DNA of 64,000 nucleotides from Purshia tridentata. Taxonomy: Eukaryota > Streptophyta > Magnoliopsida > Rosales > Rosaceae. Shown here piece after piece: positions 52,125 through 64,000 of the stretch; within the stretch, counting starts at the first letter, position 1; every line of letters begins with the position of its first letter. The DNA is taken from assembly GCA_003254885.1 (NCBI GenBank), contig QANT01003292.1, positions 1 through 64,000 on the forward strand, given 5' to 3'. A program made the position numbers and the translations under genes. Under the pieces are notes generated by a model, which was given only the letters and a program-made list of their open reading frames with translations, did no database searches and had not been told where the DNA came from.

Positions 52125-53871
52125 CAAAGCAATTAAGTGCAACCCTAGGTCATGATCGATGATAATTGAACAGTGAAACAAAGTAATCATGCAAGGCAAA
52201 ATTCAACCTATAAATCATGTCAAAGCTAGTGAAAACGTATAAGTCATCTCTAACTAGAAGGAAATATGCTAAGATGCATGAATGGCAGATCTAGATATAT
52301 AACTTCAGGTTGTAGCAATTAAAAGGTATTAGGTTTACTAACTTATATGTAACAAGATCATGTCCACCTTGTATTGCTTCTTTATTTTTATTTTTAGGTA
52401 CATATACCTTGTACTGCTTCTTAATTTGATTTCATGCAAATATGCAATGCATATATTAATATACTAAAAATTATGTGTGCCAAAAGTATATATATGGTGT
52501 AGCTAGTGACTTAATTAAATCTTACTGTTCGTACTTGTGTTAATTTAAACCCTTGAGATTCTATGGGAAAATCGTCATCCACATTAATTTTAGAGATCAG
52601 TTCGTTGAAATCATGTTTTGTTCAAATCTTGATTAATGCATGATAAGCTCGAAATTAATCTAGAGCATGCATAGCAGTATAGTCATAAAAACTTTACAAT
52701 CATAAATACATTACACTTATATATAGTACTCTCCTAGTACGTCTTATCGTTGTAGATGTTACAAGTAAAAAATATGTCTGTGAAAGTGATAATTCAAAGA
52801 ATATATGATCGACATGATGAAAAGTAGTATTAAAGCACAAGCATAGTGGCAAGAATTAATGAGAAATTAAACAATAAGGTTGAAGAGAAATGAATGAATT
52901 GATGATTTTAAGTTGAAAGGAATAATATATATATCATTAATTATATATGTAGATATTCCTCTTACCTAGCTTGTATTTAAGCAGCTCTGGAGGTCTGTCT
53001 GGGAAAACCTGCGAGGGAAGGTGTGCCGAACGAATTAGCAGCGACAAGAACAAGTCAACAACCTACGTACCAAGGGTAAAATACAAAAATGCAATTACAT
53101 CGATCAGGTAGCTATATAGCACACTGCACATATATATACTCATCATGAGTGCCCCTGAGCAGTCAGCAAAGATGTTGCTTCCATGCCATTAATTACTTAA
53201 ATAACAACAACAATATATATCAGATAGGTCGGCGGCCAAATTAAGAAAAAACAAAATATATAAAAGGATAATTGGAAATTAACAAATTCAGTGAGAATTA
53301 GCCAGAGGCATGGCTTAGCTTGGATACAAATTAATAAGCAGAGAGCGAGCCTACAAAAAGAAAGCATGAAATCTTCGGTAATGATATGATGGATCTCTAT
53401 GTCGATCTCTTCTTCATCATATAGAATATAACTGAGTACTGACTTCACTTCACTTGACTATCTATCTCTCTCTCTGTATATATATAAATTAAAAATAAAA
53501 TTTATACACATGATCAAATTAAAAGTTAAACTATTATAAAGATCGAAGACCAAGAAGAAGAAGAAGACAAAGACAGTTGGATAATATAAGGTGCCAAATG
53601 CCAATATTTTCTCTTAGCTTAGCTTTAGCTACTTGATCATGTTGTTTAAAAACCCCAAACCTTGTACTCCTTCTGACCCAAGTGCAGAAAATGAAGTTCC
53701 CGAAGTAGACTTTTTATTGTCGAGCAAAGCCATTTTAGGCCTGTGCATTTTCCGGGGGTCTTGGACGCGCGCGCCATTGCGAATTATATATAGTAATTAA
53801 TTTAGCTGTCTTGCTAGCTATAGCTCACTTGTTATTTGCAATGTGACGGATGGATGGATGGATGGGATTTG

Positions 53872-55212
53872 TCACATGTCAAAATCCAAGGACATGGAGG
53901 ATGAGGGTGCGGAAGCCTTGCTTCTGTTGAGAAAGTCGGTGGTGATGAGTGTGCTACTGCTACTTCTGCTCATGGGTTGCTGCTGCTGATGCTGCAATGG
54001 CGTGCCGTCGTACAGCCTTAATTGCAGTGCTGGTTGGGCTGCTATTGTGGTTGAAGATAATATGTCACACTCCTCGTCCGATTCTGAAATGGGGCACTCC
54101 ATGTTCACTCCAAACAGCCTCAGCCTCTTCGCTGCAGCCTTCCCTTGGACCACTGGCACCGACTCCAACACCATCGGCTCCACCGCTGCCGCATGTACTT
54201 GTTGTTGTTGTTGATGTTCGTGCTGGAATTGTGGGCTTGCACCACCCGAAGATGCTGCCGATCTCAGATAATAAACCGGGTTCACCACATTACCGTAGCC
54301 AAAAGAACCGCCCCCAACCCCACCACCACCACCACCGCTATTTCGATAGGGGTGGTGAATATTAAGGCTGTAATTCATCTGCTGCTGCTGATGCTGCGAC
54401 AAGTGCAAGTGGTCCCGGCCGGGCAGTCCGGGGGGCCTCATTAGCAACGGGCTCCAGGGATTGATGGAGCGGCCGGGCGGGTGGAATGAAAAATGATGGT
54501 GGTGCGGCGGCGGATGAATGGGAAAATTGGGGTGGTGGTGATGAAATGGGTGGTGATGAGTTGCGGGGTCGGGGGCGTCTGGGCGGCGCCGCCAGTCAAT
54601 GTATAGGCGGTCCTTGCCAAGGTCGCCGAGGCCGCGCTGGAAGGAGACGATGTCCCCGGCGTCGAGCTTTTTCTCCTTGACGAAACGGCTCCAGCCCTTG
54701 GTCATGACGTAGCTCTGGCTGCTGTTCCAGTAGGAGTAGCGGAAGCGCCAGGGCTTGCCGTTGCGGTCCTCGAAATTGAGAAGGAGGCCCTTCTCGTTGG
54801 CGGTGGAGTCGAGCGGGAAGTACTTCTCGGCGTGCTGCTTGGGGATTACGAGGCGGTTCAGCTTCCCCACGTCGCTCGGAGTCACCACTTTGTCGAACAT
54901 GTGCTCCCTTTCAATCGGAGCACTATCCGACTCTCCTCCTCCTCTTGTATTGTTGTCTTCTTCGGTCGTGTTTCGCGGGGACGAGTCCATGAGCTCCAGT
55001 CTTGTGTCTGGGCCACCGCCGTCGTGGTACCAGCTGGGGCTGGTGGTGGCGGCGAGGCTCGGGACAGAAGTAGACGACGACGGGGATGAAGAATAAGAGG
55101 AGAAAGGAAGCTTACCTCTCATCATCACCATGTGTTGTTGTTGTTCATCCTCACTATCTCTAGATGCTGATCCGAAATTCATGATCCAAACTCCAAAACC
55201 CACCTGCTGCAA
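53872..55212 (-). CDS. NGATHA-like B3-domain transcription factor
   Basis: This intronless 446-residue protein has a B3 DNA-binding domain at about residues 104-208 ([55 protein letters not shown]). The match to the NGATHA/RAV-B3 group is very close, and there is no AP2 domain, which sets it apart from RAV proteins. His-rich (about 216-245), Gly-rich and Gln-rich low-complexity tracts follow. Two likely repression motifs are present: RLFGV at 365-369 and an LxLxL (LQLRL) at 396-400. NGATHA proteins control leaf and petal margin growth and style development. A second Met at residue 11 ([10 protein letters not shown]) could be the true start. GC content is far above the surroundings, as expected for its exon. 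Confidence 0.93.
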   Translation of the reverse strand: MQQVGFGVWIMNFGSASRDSEDEQQQHMVMMRGKLPFSSYSSSPSSSTSVPSLAATTSPSWYHDGGGPDTRLELMDSSPRNTTEEDNNTRGGGESDSAPIEREHMFDKVVTPSDVGKLNRLVIPKQHAEKYFPLDSTANEKGLLLNFEDRNGKPWRFRYSYWNSSQSYVMTKGWSRFVKEKKLDAGDIVSFQRGLGDLGKDRLYIDWRRRPDAPDPATHHHPFHHHHPNFPIHPPPHHHHFSFHPPGRSINPWSPLLMRPPGLPGRDHLHLSQHQQQQMNYSLNIHHPYRNSGGGGGGVGGGSFGYGNVVNPVYYLRSAASSGGASPQFQHEHQQQQQVHAAAVEPMVLESVPVVQGKAAAKRLRLFGVNMECPISESDEECDILSSTTIAAQPALQLRLYDGTPLQHQQQQPMSRSSSSTLITTDFLNRSKASAPSSSMSLDFDM

Positions 55213-56359
55213 GCCTTAATTGCTGGATCTTGAAGATCTGAGAAAAGAAAAAAAATGGTGGAAAAATGGTGGGTTTGGGTTTGGGTTGGGGATGGAGTAA
55301 AAGCAACACGGCAGTGCTAAGTGCTAAGTGCTAAGTGCTAGCTTAGCTATCTTTCTTTTTTTCTTTTGTTTTTATTATTTTGTAGAATTTTCTAGGGTTG
55401 AGATTTTGTGATGGGAATGAATTCTGTGAGTGTGAGGAAGCAGCTGAAAATTAAGAAGCACAAGGCAGAAGGGTAGCTCTCAATACAATGACGGTCGGTG
55501 CATTCTTCTTTGACCAGGAAGATGACTCAGACGACTCAGACTCAAACACCACCACCCCATGGACGTTTCAAAAGAGCGCAAAGTTCCTCTTCTTGTTGAC
55601 CTTGGGCTTTGAGAGCTAGAGACACAAAAATATTAACAAAGAAAAGAAAGAGAGATTAAGGGTTAGCTTGCTTTATAATGTGTGATTTTTCTTTGTCTTA
55701 CAACAATTGGAGTAGCTGCCTCCCTGGAACCTTCTCAAGTTAGGCATGGATTTTTTTTTTTTTAATTTTAAGTTTTTCTTATTTCTTACTCATGAATAAA
55801 TTCTCAGAAATTATATACGTAGGGACCTCATGTATTATCTGGTTGGGGTCATGTGAGCTTGTCCCTGTCATCATCCTGGGTGGTATTTTATGTTATTTTT
55901 CTTTTTCTTTTAATTCTACCTGTACCATTATTTTTTAATGTTATCTGCGATAAGGCCCAAAGGGCCAGCTGTTTCGGAGACCATGAACTTGCAATTCAAT
56001 ACAGCAACTAGGATTGGTCATTGGTGGACCATTTTTATTCTTTTTGGCTTTATTTTTGGAATTTTGCTTCCTCACCCCTGTTTTTAAGCATCTGCTGCTG
56101 ACGTGGCCAACCCAGTGAAAGATAATTAATGAAAGAAATTTAGAAATGGTAAAATTTTGCCTGATATATATGATCATCATTAATTTATTTAAGTTAAGTG
56201 GGGTTTTAGCGATTATTTGACTAATTACTTAATTAATTCCTTCCATTTATATATTTCTCTCAACAGGACCATCCTCTCTGGTAGGCAATATATAGTTTGA
56301 CTGCCCTTTGCGGAAGCATTCAGTCATTTGCTTCACATTTTGCCAAGGTACATATATTC
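55213..56359. other. NGATHA-like leader and promoter region
   Basis: On the gene's strand a possible TATA box (ttataaag) lies at about 55673-55680. That would give a leader of roughly 430 bases. A GTGCTAA 7-mer is repeated about four times at 55315-55340 in the leader. No other gene is visible. Confidence 0.45.
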
Positions 56360-56784
56360 TATATATATATACAGTCACCTTCAAGTGTGGGATTCCATAT
56401 TTAATATTAATTGTGGGATATGCTGAATGGGCTCACTTCATGTAATTTTTCAACAATCCGAACTATCTATTTTTTAGGTTTCTATTCATAGATCATCCTT
56501 GTAAAAAAATTAGTCAAATTAGAAATTATGTACCTATCTAAGTTTGATCCAACAAATAGACAATTTCATAAAAGATATTTAGTTCGTCTATTTGTTTGAT
56601 CAAAGTTAGATAGGCAAATGATTTCCAATTTAGCTAATTTTTTACAAAGATAATCTTTGAATAAAGACCTAAAGATTAGACAGTTCGGATTGTTGAAATA
56701 TTATATGAAGTGGGCCCCATGAGGGATCCCACAAATAAAATTATATATAGAATCCTACATTGGAAGGGGCTTGTATATATATAT
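56360..56784. mobile_element. Long palindromic foldback element of about 425 bp
   Basis: The left half pairs with the right half over nearly the whole length. Matching arm segments include tttcaacaatccgaact, tctttgtaaaaaattag with its partner, and caaatagac near the centre. At the ends are tgtgggatt and its complement aatcctaca. Arms are about 200 bp each, with roughly 80-85% identity by eye. It holds no gene. A transcript would fold into one long hairpin. Confidence 0.85.
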
Positions 56785-59700
56785 CCGTTCTCTCATGCCT
56801 CTAAAGAGATAAGTACTAGGCCAAATGTATACAATCTTTTTCGTTTTTTGCTTTTTCCTTTTTATGAATTAATTGATCTTATTGAGGAGAGGGAGCAGTT
56901 AATTGTACGTGTGTGAATGGTGATGTGCCCAGACTTAATTTGTCTTTTCTTTAATTAATTTCTTTACTTTCTTCCAAACTTTTATTATTAGGCTCGGATT
57001 AGTCGAGTGGATGTCTTGAACTTTATTCAAGCTAGCTCACAAATATATATGTTTGTACTTTTGGCTTGTGAGAAAACTATTCGAGTGGTAGTAATAGATC
57101 GAGTTGGCTTAGCTTGGTTTGATTAGTTTCTGAATTCAAGATCAAAGATCAAATTCAGATTGATTATTCATCATGCTTTTATTAATTCAAATTGCACTTG
57201 TTTTAAGTAAATCAAGAAAACACTAGAATTATTCAAATTAAGTATTATTAAGTAATTAACATAATTAAAACTTAATTTAGATATTATGAATTAGCTAGCT
57301 GTAAGGGTTTCAAGCAACTCTATTCCAAGTTGAGCAAAACTCCACGAACACTTCCTGCCCCCATTCTGACAATCTAGCTCAACTCAGCCTACAAAATTGA
57401 CTCCGTCCCTAATCCGTGCATATGTAGTACGTATTAAACGAAAAATCAACATTAAGTCCCCAAAGGGAATCTCAAGTTAAAATGAGTCACTTATTAATTA
57501 CAAAATAATTGATCATATTTGAAGGTCAGATATACGTACACTAACATTAAAATTTACTAAATCATCATATATATTGATTAGATTCGGAGGTCAAATACGC
57601 CTTCATTTATGAGTTTTAAGTCAAATTTAGGTCATTGATATTCTATTAGCTAGATAGAATACAAAACACTTTTGTTGGCTTGAACATTAGAGTCTTTAAT
57701 CGACACTTACTATATTGGTGTTACTTAATAGTAATTTTTCTGTTTTGTAGGGTTTATAGGATGATACACTGGCCAGCTCGGCATACCAAGCTGAGCATCT
57801 CTTTGATAGTTGAACCAATTTTTAAGATAAAAATAAGTATAAACTATTTAGACACTTGAGCTTATAAGCTTAGGATCAGAGGCATGCTTGACTTGTTTTC
57901 CTCCACTCAAGCGATTAAGCTCTTTATGAGTAATATATCATGGTTTGTTTGCAGCTATATTCATTAAAGTTCTTTGGTTTTCTTCTTTCTTTTGTTTGTA
58001 TATATATGGATCGACTAGTACATCTTAGGGATAGATGATATCACTCGGTATCCTTCAACCCAATAGCTAATTAGTCATATTATAAACAATTGCATTATAT
58101 ATATATATATATATAGCATGATGATACATATACTCATATACATAATATATATATATATATATATATATATACTCCTTTCAGTTTCTCCACAATTTTATTT
58201 ACAAGCTAGTTGCCAGTCTAAAACTGCTTGACGTACTCTGGCTCTTGATCAAGCTAATTGAGTAAATTTTGCATGTGTTTCGAGGTTAATTAGCTTAATT
58301 ATGTCATATATATACTCATATATACTCATATCGGATCCATGTTTAAATAATTAAGTAACTAGCACATACATTTAATATTGAGGTTCAACCGTCTATTCAT
58401 TATATAATGTTCGAACGTACTGAATTGAAAGGCCAGCCTGCACCTTAACAAAGAGCTACTGGTAAAGTAATTTGGTATATATATAGATCGATATATTCCT
58501 CTACACAGGCATATATATGAAAGAGATAGGTATATATTTAGTAGGATTAATTGGAGGGTCAGATTTATTTTCAATATTATTTTGGATCATTGATCGATCG
58601 ATCGAATATCTTTTAATTTCACACCTAAAAAAAAAGTACATCGTGATTAAATAGTACTGGCAAATATATATAGCATGCATATATGGTAGTAGTTGTGTTA
58701 TATTATTGGTCCACGGGAAATAGGATATGTTAAATTGCTTTCATTTAATTTTGTATGGACCATTTCTTGGTGCAGACAACCGAATGGAGACATGCATTAG
58801 GTACTGTAGCAATGTCTCCAACTGACCCATGCATAACCATTCAGTCACATGATGCCCTTTTTTATTTTATTTACTATTATTCTTATTTCATAATCTATGC
58901 CATTCGATCTCCTTCAAATAATTAATATACCATGATTTCACTGCCCTATGCTCCAATCTAAAAGATAGAAGACATAACCTTATTATATAAGGTAATATCA
59001 TTCATGATTTACAGTATGAAAACATAAGCATTTTATAAATATTGTAGTTTCACAAAGTGTAACTGTGTAATAAATGGCAAATAAAGTTTTAGCTATTACG
59101 GCAACACATATATATATACCCCTAGTTTAAAATCAATTAGTGTTATAATGAGAGGAATTAACGTACGAAAGATTCAGAATGGCCATGCTTCCAATTAGGT
59201 AGTTCGATCTTCAGATATACAAAAGAGTTATTAATGGATGATCCCTACCACCCAATCATTGTGCTCAGGGAATTGACTACCAGCTGCAGGAAAAAATGTC
59301 ATATTTAATTCTCTGAATAATATTGTTAAGACTTAGACAGTGGGTTGTTGAATAGCCATTTCCCCAATGGCGAATTGATGAACATCGATCACCTACTCAA
59401 GTTGCCTGGATGTAGATATATATCATATATGATATATATATATATATGTGCCTTTTATATACATAAATAAAATGTGAGCATGAGGGAAGAGCCCTGGTTC
59501 CCCTTCATGTCCCTATCCTCCAGCTTTCCTTCAATTTGCATGCCCTAAATTCTGATAAATATATTGTTCTCATTTCTGACTCTCCATAGTGATTAAGGGA
59601 TCCCTCTAATGCCGGCACGCAAATACAGCTATATAAGCATACAAAACTATTCTTTTATATATCATAGTCTAAATATAAACATAAAATAATAAACTATATG

Positions 59701-61098
59701 TTCAGATTTGTAGTCTCACAAAATAAAATATGTGATTATACATGTGTGTGTAACACACGTGCAGTGAAACACATCCATCGATCATATACAGCATCTAACT
59801 AATGGAGCTCACGCTCACGCTCACCAACAATTTTAATTTGTATAAAATTCTAAAAACAAAAAAATATTTGGCTCAATATTTGAAGCCCTTGTGATGATGC
59901 ATGCTCTAAAAATTGTACCCATATATTGAATGTTGTAACATTACTATTTACTAACATGTCTGTCATGTGGTTGGGTTAATCTCCTGGCCACTTGGGGCCG
60001 ATAAAATGGACCACACTATACACCATTTAATGTATATATACTATAAATTTAAGTTGCAGAATACAAATTCAATTGTTTGTATTTTCCCATTTTGGGTTCC
60101 GTGATAATATTCTAGCTTATAATATACAGTTGATAACTTGATATAATTAATTACAATTAATTAATTAATAATTAATATATATGATCATAGTTTCGATGAG
60201 CATGCATATATATGAGTCGCATGATTAAGCAGCTACAGTTAAGATGCGGCTATCGTCATCACCTCCTGAACACAGTGACGTTTGTTTTTATCGAAAGGAA
60301 TCACTTAATTAAACTTTTATTAATTAATTAAGTAATTAAAAATGTGCAGGATTCTATTGACTTTAATTTAACATATTTTAGGCCAACAACTACGTTCTGT
60401 CCCTAATTTCGACCCAACTTGCAATTTTGGGCATCCCAAAAATGAAAAACCCACTTGTTTTAGCCGCCCAACCAGGGTTCTTGTCTTATTGTTTACCTTA
60501 AACAAACCTTAATTAATTTAATTTCATACCCAAAATTATTAGGACACGAGTAATAACGTTAACTAATAAGATGGTTGTGAAGGAAAGCGCGTACCTTCCA
60601 GCTAGCTTGCTTACTAATTTAGAGATTGATTTTCGATCTTTTCTTTTGATGAAATATTAATTTAGAGATTAAACAAAGTGATCGATTCCATCGGTGTCTA
60701 TGTAAAAATTAAAAATAATTAAATTTGTGGCAAATATGGTTCACAGTCATAATTAATGTTGCAAATTTGGCCCCATTTCATTTTTCTATACACGAGTAAG
60801 GTGTCAACTCTTCTCGAGGTAAATAATAATAAACACGAACTCACTGTATACCATTTTTTATTGTATTATTGTATTGTTTTATGTAAAAAACCATATCTTA
60901 GATTTGCGAAAATTCGGAGTTTAAGGTATTACTTTTAATACTGTAGCATGTTTGACAAATTTTGTAACATAAATTAGCACTAATATTCGGTCCAATTTTA
61001 TTATATATATTCTCATCAAGTGATGCCCTAGCTTGTTATTCTTTTTCTTAATGTTATAGTAATATCTGGCGGCCAATATAATAAGAATACTTTATTAA
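56785..61098. other. Gene desert upstream of the NGATHA-like gene
   Basis: No gene in about 4.3 kb. The sequence is AT-rich with (TA)n runs near 58098-58115 and 58147-58172. Any distal control elements of the NGATHA-like gene would lie here, but none can be recognised from one sequence. Confidence 0.5.
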
Positions 61099-61740
61099 TA
61101 AGCCACAACTTATCATATTTTTTAGTCATAAATTTAAACTTTAAATATAATAAGCCACAACTTATCATATTTTTTAGTCATAAATCTAAACTTTAAATAT
61201 ATTTATTTTTAAGTCACAAAAAATATAATTCTTTATTAATAAGCAACAAAATACATTTTTAAGCACACAAAAAAATTTTAGCTATAAAAATATAAAAATA
61301 AATAACAAAAAATTCCTTAAAAAAAATTAAGTAAAGTGTAATTCTACGAAATTATAAAGTATAACTCTTAATATATAATGTTAGAACAAAAAAATTAAAC
61401 CAAAGTGTAATTCAACAAAAACTCAAAACTAAATTTTCAACTCAATAAAAAATACACTTTAGAAATAAAAGAGTTACACTTTACTGTAAATATTAGTTTA
61501 TTTTTTTATTTTAAATTGTATTTATTGTAAAAAATATAAACTATGATTAATGTCTAAGCCATGTGGCATATACATAAAATTTGCTTTCATTATATATTAC
61601 CTTTTAATTAATTGTAATAATTATCTTTAAAAATTAATGAATACTGTCTTTAAAATAAAAAAATGACAAAATAATGGCTTGAAACTAATAATAGTAAAAA
61701 CGATGACTTAAGACTAAATAAGGAAGTTAGTTGTGGCTTA
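61099..61740. mobile_element. AT-rich MITE-like element with a 12-bp terminal inverted repeat
   Basis: taagccacaact at 61099-61110 and its exact complement at 61729-61740 form the ends. A looser match (tttagtcataa against tttagtcttaa) continues inside at the same spacing. The first 52 bp of the left end are tandemly duplicated (units begin at 61099 and 61151). The interior is AT-rich and has no coding frame. Confidence 0.6.
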
Positions 61741-64000
61741 AAAATAGTTTACACATATAATAAACATGCAGATCGCTCCTAGACACTTGCAAATATATAT
61801 TTTGCTCCAACTCCATTATATATAATTAAAGCATAAATGAAATAATTAGGAAAAAATAAAAGCCCTCGTTAAACCCATCTTATTTAATTAACTTGGGACG
61901 CAAATCCTATGTCTCAAGTCGATATTCTTAACTTTTGGATCTTGTTTAATTAGGTTAATTAAAATTTGACAACCAACTTGTGTTGAAACAGACCTTCTCA
62001 TTGGGTGAACAGTTAGATGTGATTCTTCTCTACTACAGGACGAAGGCAGTCTTGAAGAGAGTTAAGTAAGGCAATCATCTTGAACCCTAAATTTTATAGA
62101 TTTTTTGTATATAGTATTAGGTAAAAAAATAAAAAATCTCCAATTAAAAATAAGAATATATAGCCCAATTTTAAAAGACTCATTTATTTATTAAACGGCC
62201 TACTACGTACGTTGTTATTTATTTACAGAAATGTACATCGAAGATAAATATAATGGTCCCATTTTTATAGTTTCTCTCAATCTCAAAAATTTCAAGACCG
62301 GTCATGAATATGTGTCCACACTTATTTATTTGTATTTACTTCCTTTTATATATAGAGAGACATGATCATATAGCTAATGTAGAAATATGGGCTAAAAAAT
62401 TTATTGCTTACATAATTCACAAAGGATGGAATTAAAAGCTTAATTAGGTGCATAGTACTAATAATGCTCGATTACTTGGTTTAGACTTTCCTAGCTTCTA
62501 ATTAAAATATTGTCAATTTTGCGATGATTCGGTAGCATGTTTAGTTGGGTTTGAGATTGAGCTTACATAATTTTCATAGACATATATGCAAGTGGCTAGT
62601 TTGATATATGGTCCAACTTAGCTGGTGACCTAGCTGTAGTAGCTAGCACCATCACTACGTACTGTCAAATTCACATTTTGCGGTAAGGAATAATTATTTG
62701 AACTTAGGCGTAAGCAATAATTAACTTAGACCCGACTAAACTGTTATTAGTTGTATAATATATAATTAATAGAAAAAGTCAAATGTTCATTTCTTTTAAT
62801 TATATATGCAGTCTAACTGCATATATATTCCTATATATGGCTTTCTTCATCTAGCTGAAAGGTTAGTTAATTTCTCACCTTCTACCTTTATAAATATATT
62901 TTTGTATCAAAGATTCTAATTAATTAGGTAGGGTTCACCAGCGTATAAGTCCCTCCTGATATGATGATCAAATGACTTTCCAATTATATTAGAATAGGAT
63001 GCATAAATACATCTACTACGAATTAATGTACGTTTTCTTGTCAAACAATAACAACACAATATGCTTATTATCAACTTATGAATCTAATTAATTATTGATT
63101 AGGTTGATTATTAATAATCTAAATTCACAGTCCAACAAACAAACATTACTCCATTAGTTTATACATGCTTGCATTCAAGCTAGCATGTATAAATATTGGG
63201 TAACATTCAATTCTCTTACTAGATATATGCATGAAATGTTATGTTTTTGACATTAGTGGATCAAGCGCTATATGCATTAAAATATAAGTTGTTCTCGCGA
63301 TCAATAATAATTCAAAGTAATTGATAAGAGACTTGATATTTCCATATTTATATAAATACAACAGTACTAGCGAACATGATTGGTCTGATTAATAAAATCA
63401 AAAGAAGATAAAAATCAAACGATGCACACCCCATAAAGTGGGTTCCTTTTAAATATATTGATCACTCAAAAATTCAAAATGAAAAAAAAAACCCAACCAG
63501 AATACAAGTGATTGTTTATCCCTATAGTGAAGTGCCTGGGTAGCTAGCTAGCATATGAAAGCAATGAAGCAATTGTGCAGAGGGGTCGGGAAGGGAACTA
63601 TTATGTCTCACCCATTGGAGTTATTAGTGGACCCCTGGCCTAGCTAGCTAAGCCCATTGACATATTTATATGTATAGCTAGCTTTAATCGGATTTGATGC
63701 ATGCCTCGTTAAGCCATAAGCCTACCTGTACTTAGTTATGGTTTACACCTTTTTTTCTCTTCTCTCTTATCCATCATCTTTAGTCTTTTGTCTTTACCCC
63801 ACTCTACAATTGGGTGGTTTAGCTAGTTAGAGGGGGTAGGGTTGCGGGACTTGGGTCATTTTATATATAGGCTGGGGATGCACTGCATGCAGTAGTACTA
63901 ATTCTTTTAGGTTCATGTCCATCGGTTCATGATTTATTACATTTTGTGCGCTAAGAAATTAAGATTCATGATGACAAACTATACTTTATCCCCATGACTT
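61741..64000. other. Right-end intergenic stretch
   Basis: No gene is seen. A short hairpin (ttatacatgc with its complement) lies at about 63160-63193. The stretch may hold distal promoter sequence of either the NGATHA-like gene or a gene outside the window. Confidence 0.5.

Larger units (their letters stand above)
50196..53871. other. Gene desert downstream of the NGATHA-like gene, part 2
   Basis: About 3.7 kb of AT-rich DNA with no gene. It contains the two tandem duplications at 51.3 and 52.0 kb, and the NGATHA-like 3' untranslated region at its right edge. Confidence 0.5.

Noticed and set aside
59403-59450. AT palindrome as a regulatory hairpin
   Set aside because: It is a simple TA-rich run of a kind common throughout this window.

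Overview
The window is nuclear DNA of a flowering plant, most likely a core eudicot and plausibly a rosid. The reasons are intron-split genes with GT-AG junctions, AT-rich spacers full of foldback elements, and plant-only families (NAC, NGATHA-type B3, AP2/ERF, WAT1/UMAMIT, HIPP). The species cannot be told from sequence alone. All gene models were assembled by eye from splice signals and reading-frame continuity.

Layout. At 0.2-8.0 kb lies NUP98 (minus strand, 12 coding exons, 997 codons). It has a 115-bp tandem duplication across its stop codon, and an inverted broken fragment of itself lies beyond its 3' end. At 8.9-10.5 kb there is a cluster of small inverted-repeat elements. Then follow an intronless AP2/ERF factor (12.0 kb, plus), a WAT1/UMAMIT-type transporter (15.6-17.4 kb, plus), an uncharacterised His/Asp-tailed protein (19.2-19.7 kb, minus), dolichol-phosphate mannose synthase DPMS1 (20.6-23.2 kb, plus) and a RING-CH membrane E3 ligase (24.3-26.1 kb, plus). 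A frame-broken small membrane-protein gene follows (26.8-27.2 kb, minus), then a membrane-tethered NAC factor of the NTL9 type (29.2-32.3 kb, plus), a 64-residue small ORF (33.75 kb, plus), a heavy-metal-associated isoprenylated protein (37.3-38.9 kb, plus), a large protein of unknown function (41.0-44.4 kb, plus) and a NGATHA-like B3 factor (53.9-55.2 kb, minus).

The NGATHA-like gene sits in a gene desert: about 9.4 kb on its 3' side and 8.8 kb on its 5' side hold no recognisable gene, only repeats, local tandem duplications and palindromic elements. That arrangement is common around developmental regulators.

The genes are independent eukaryotic units, not a pathway. They cover nuclear transport (NUP98), ER glycosylation (DPMS1), protein turnover (RING-CH), transport (WAT1-like), metal or lipid-anchored signalling (HIPP) and transcription (ERF, NAC, NGATHA). 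I see no clearly new multi-gene system. The most notable points are the altered NUP98 C-terminus, the inverted NUP98 fragment, the internal exon duplication in the NAC factor, the previously unlisted gene relic at 26.8 kb, and several large foldback elements.
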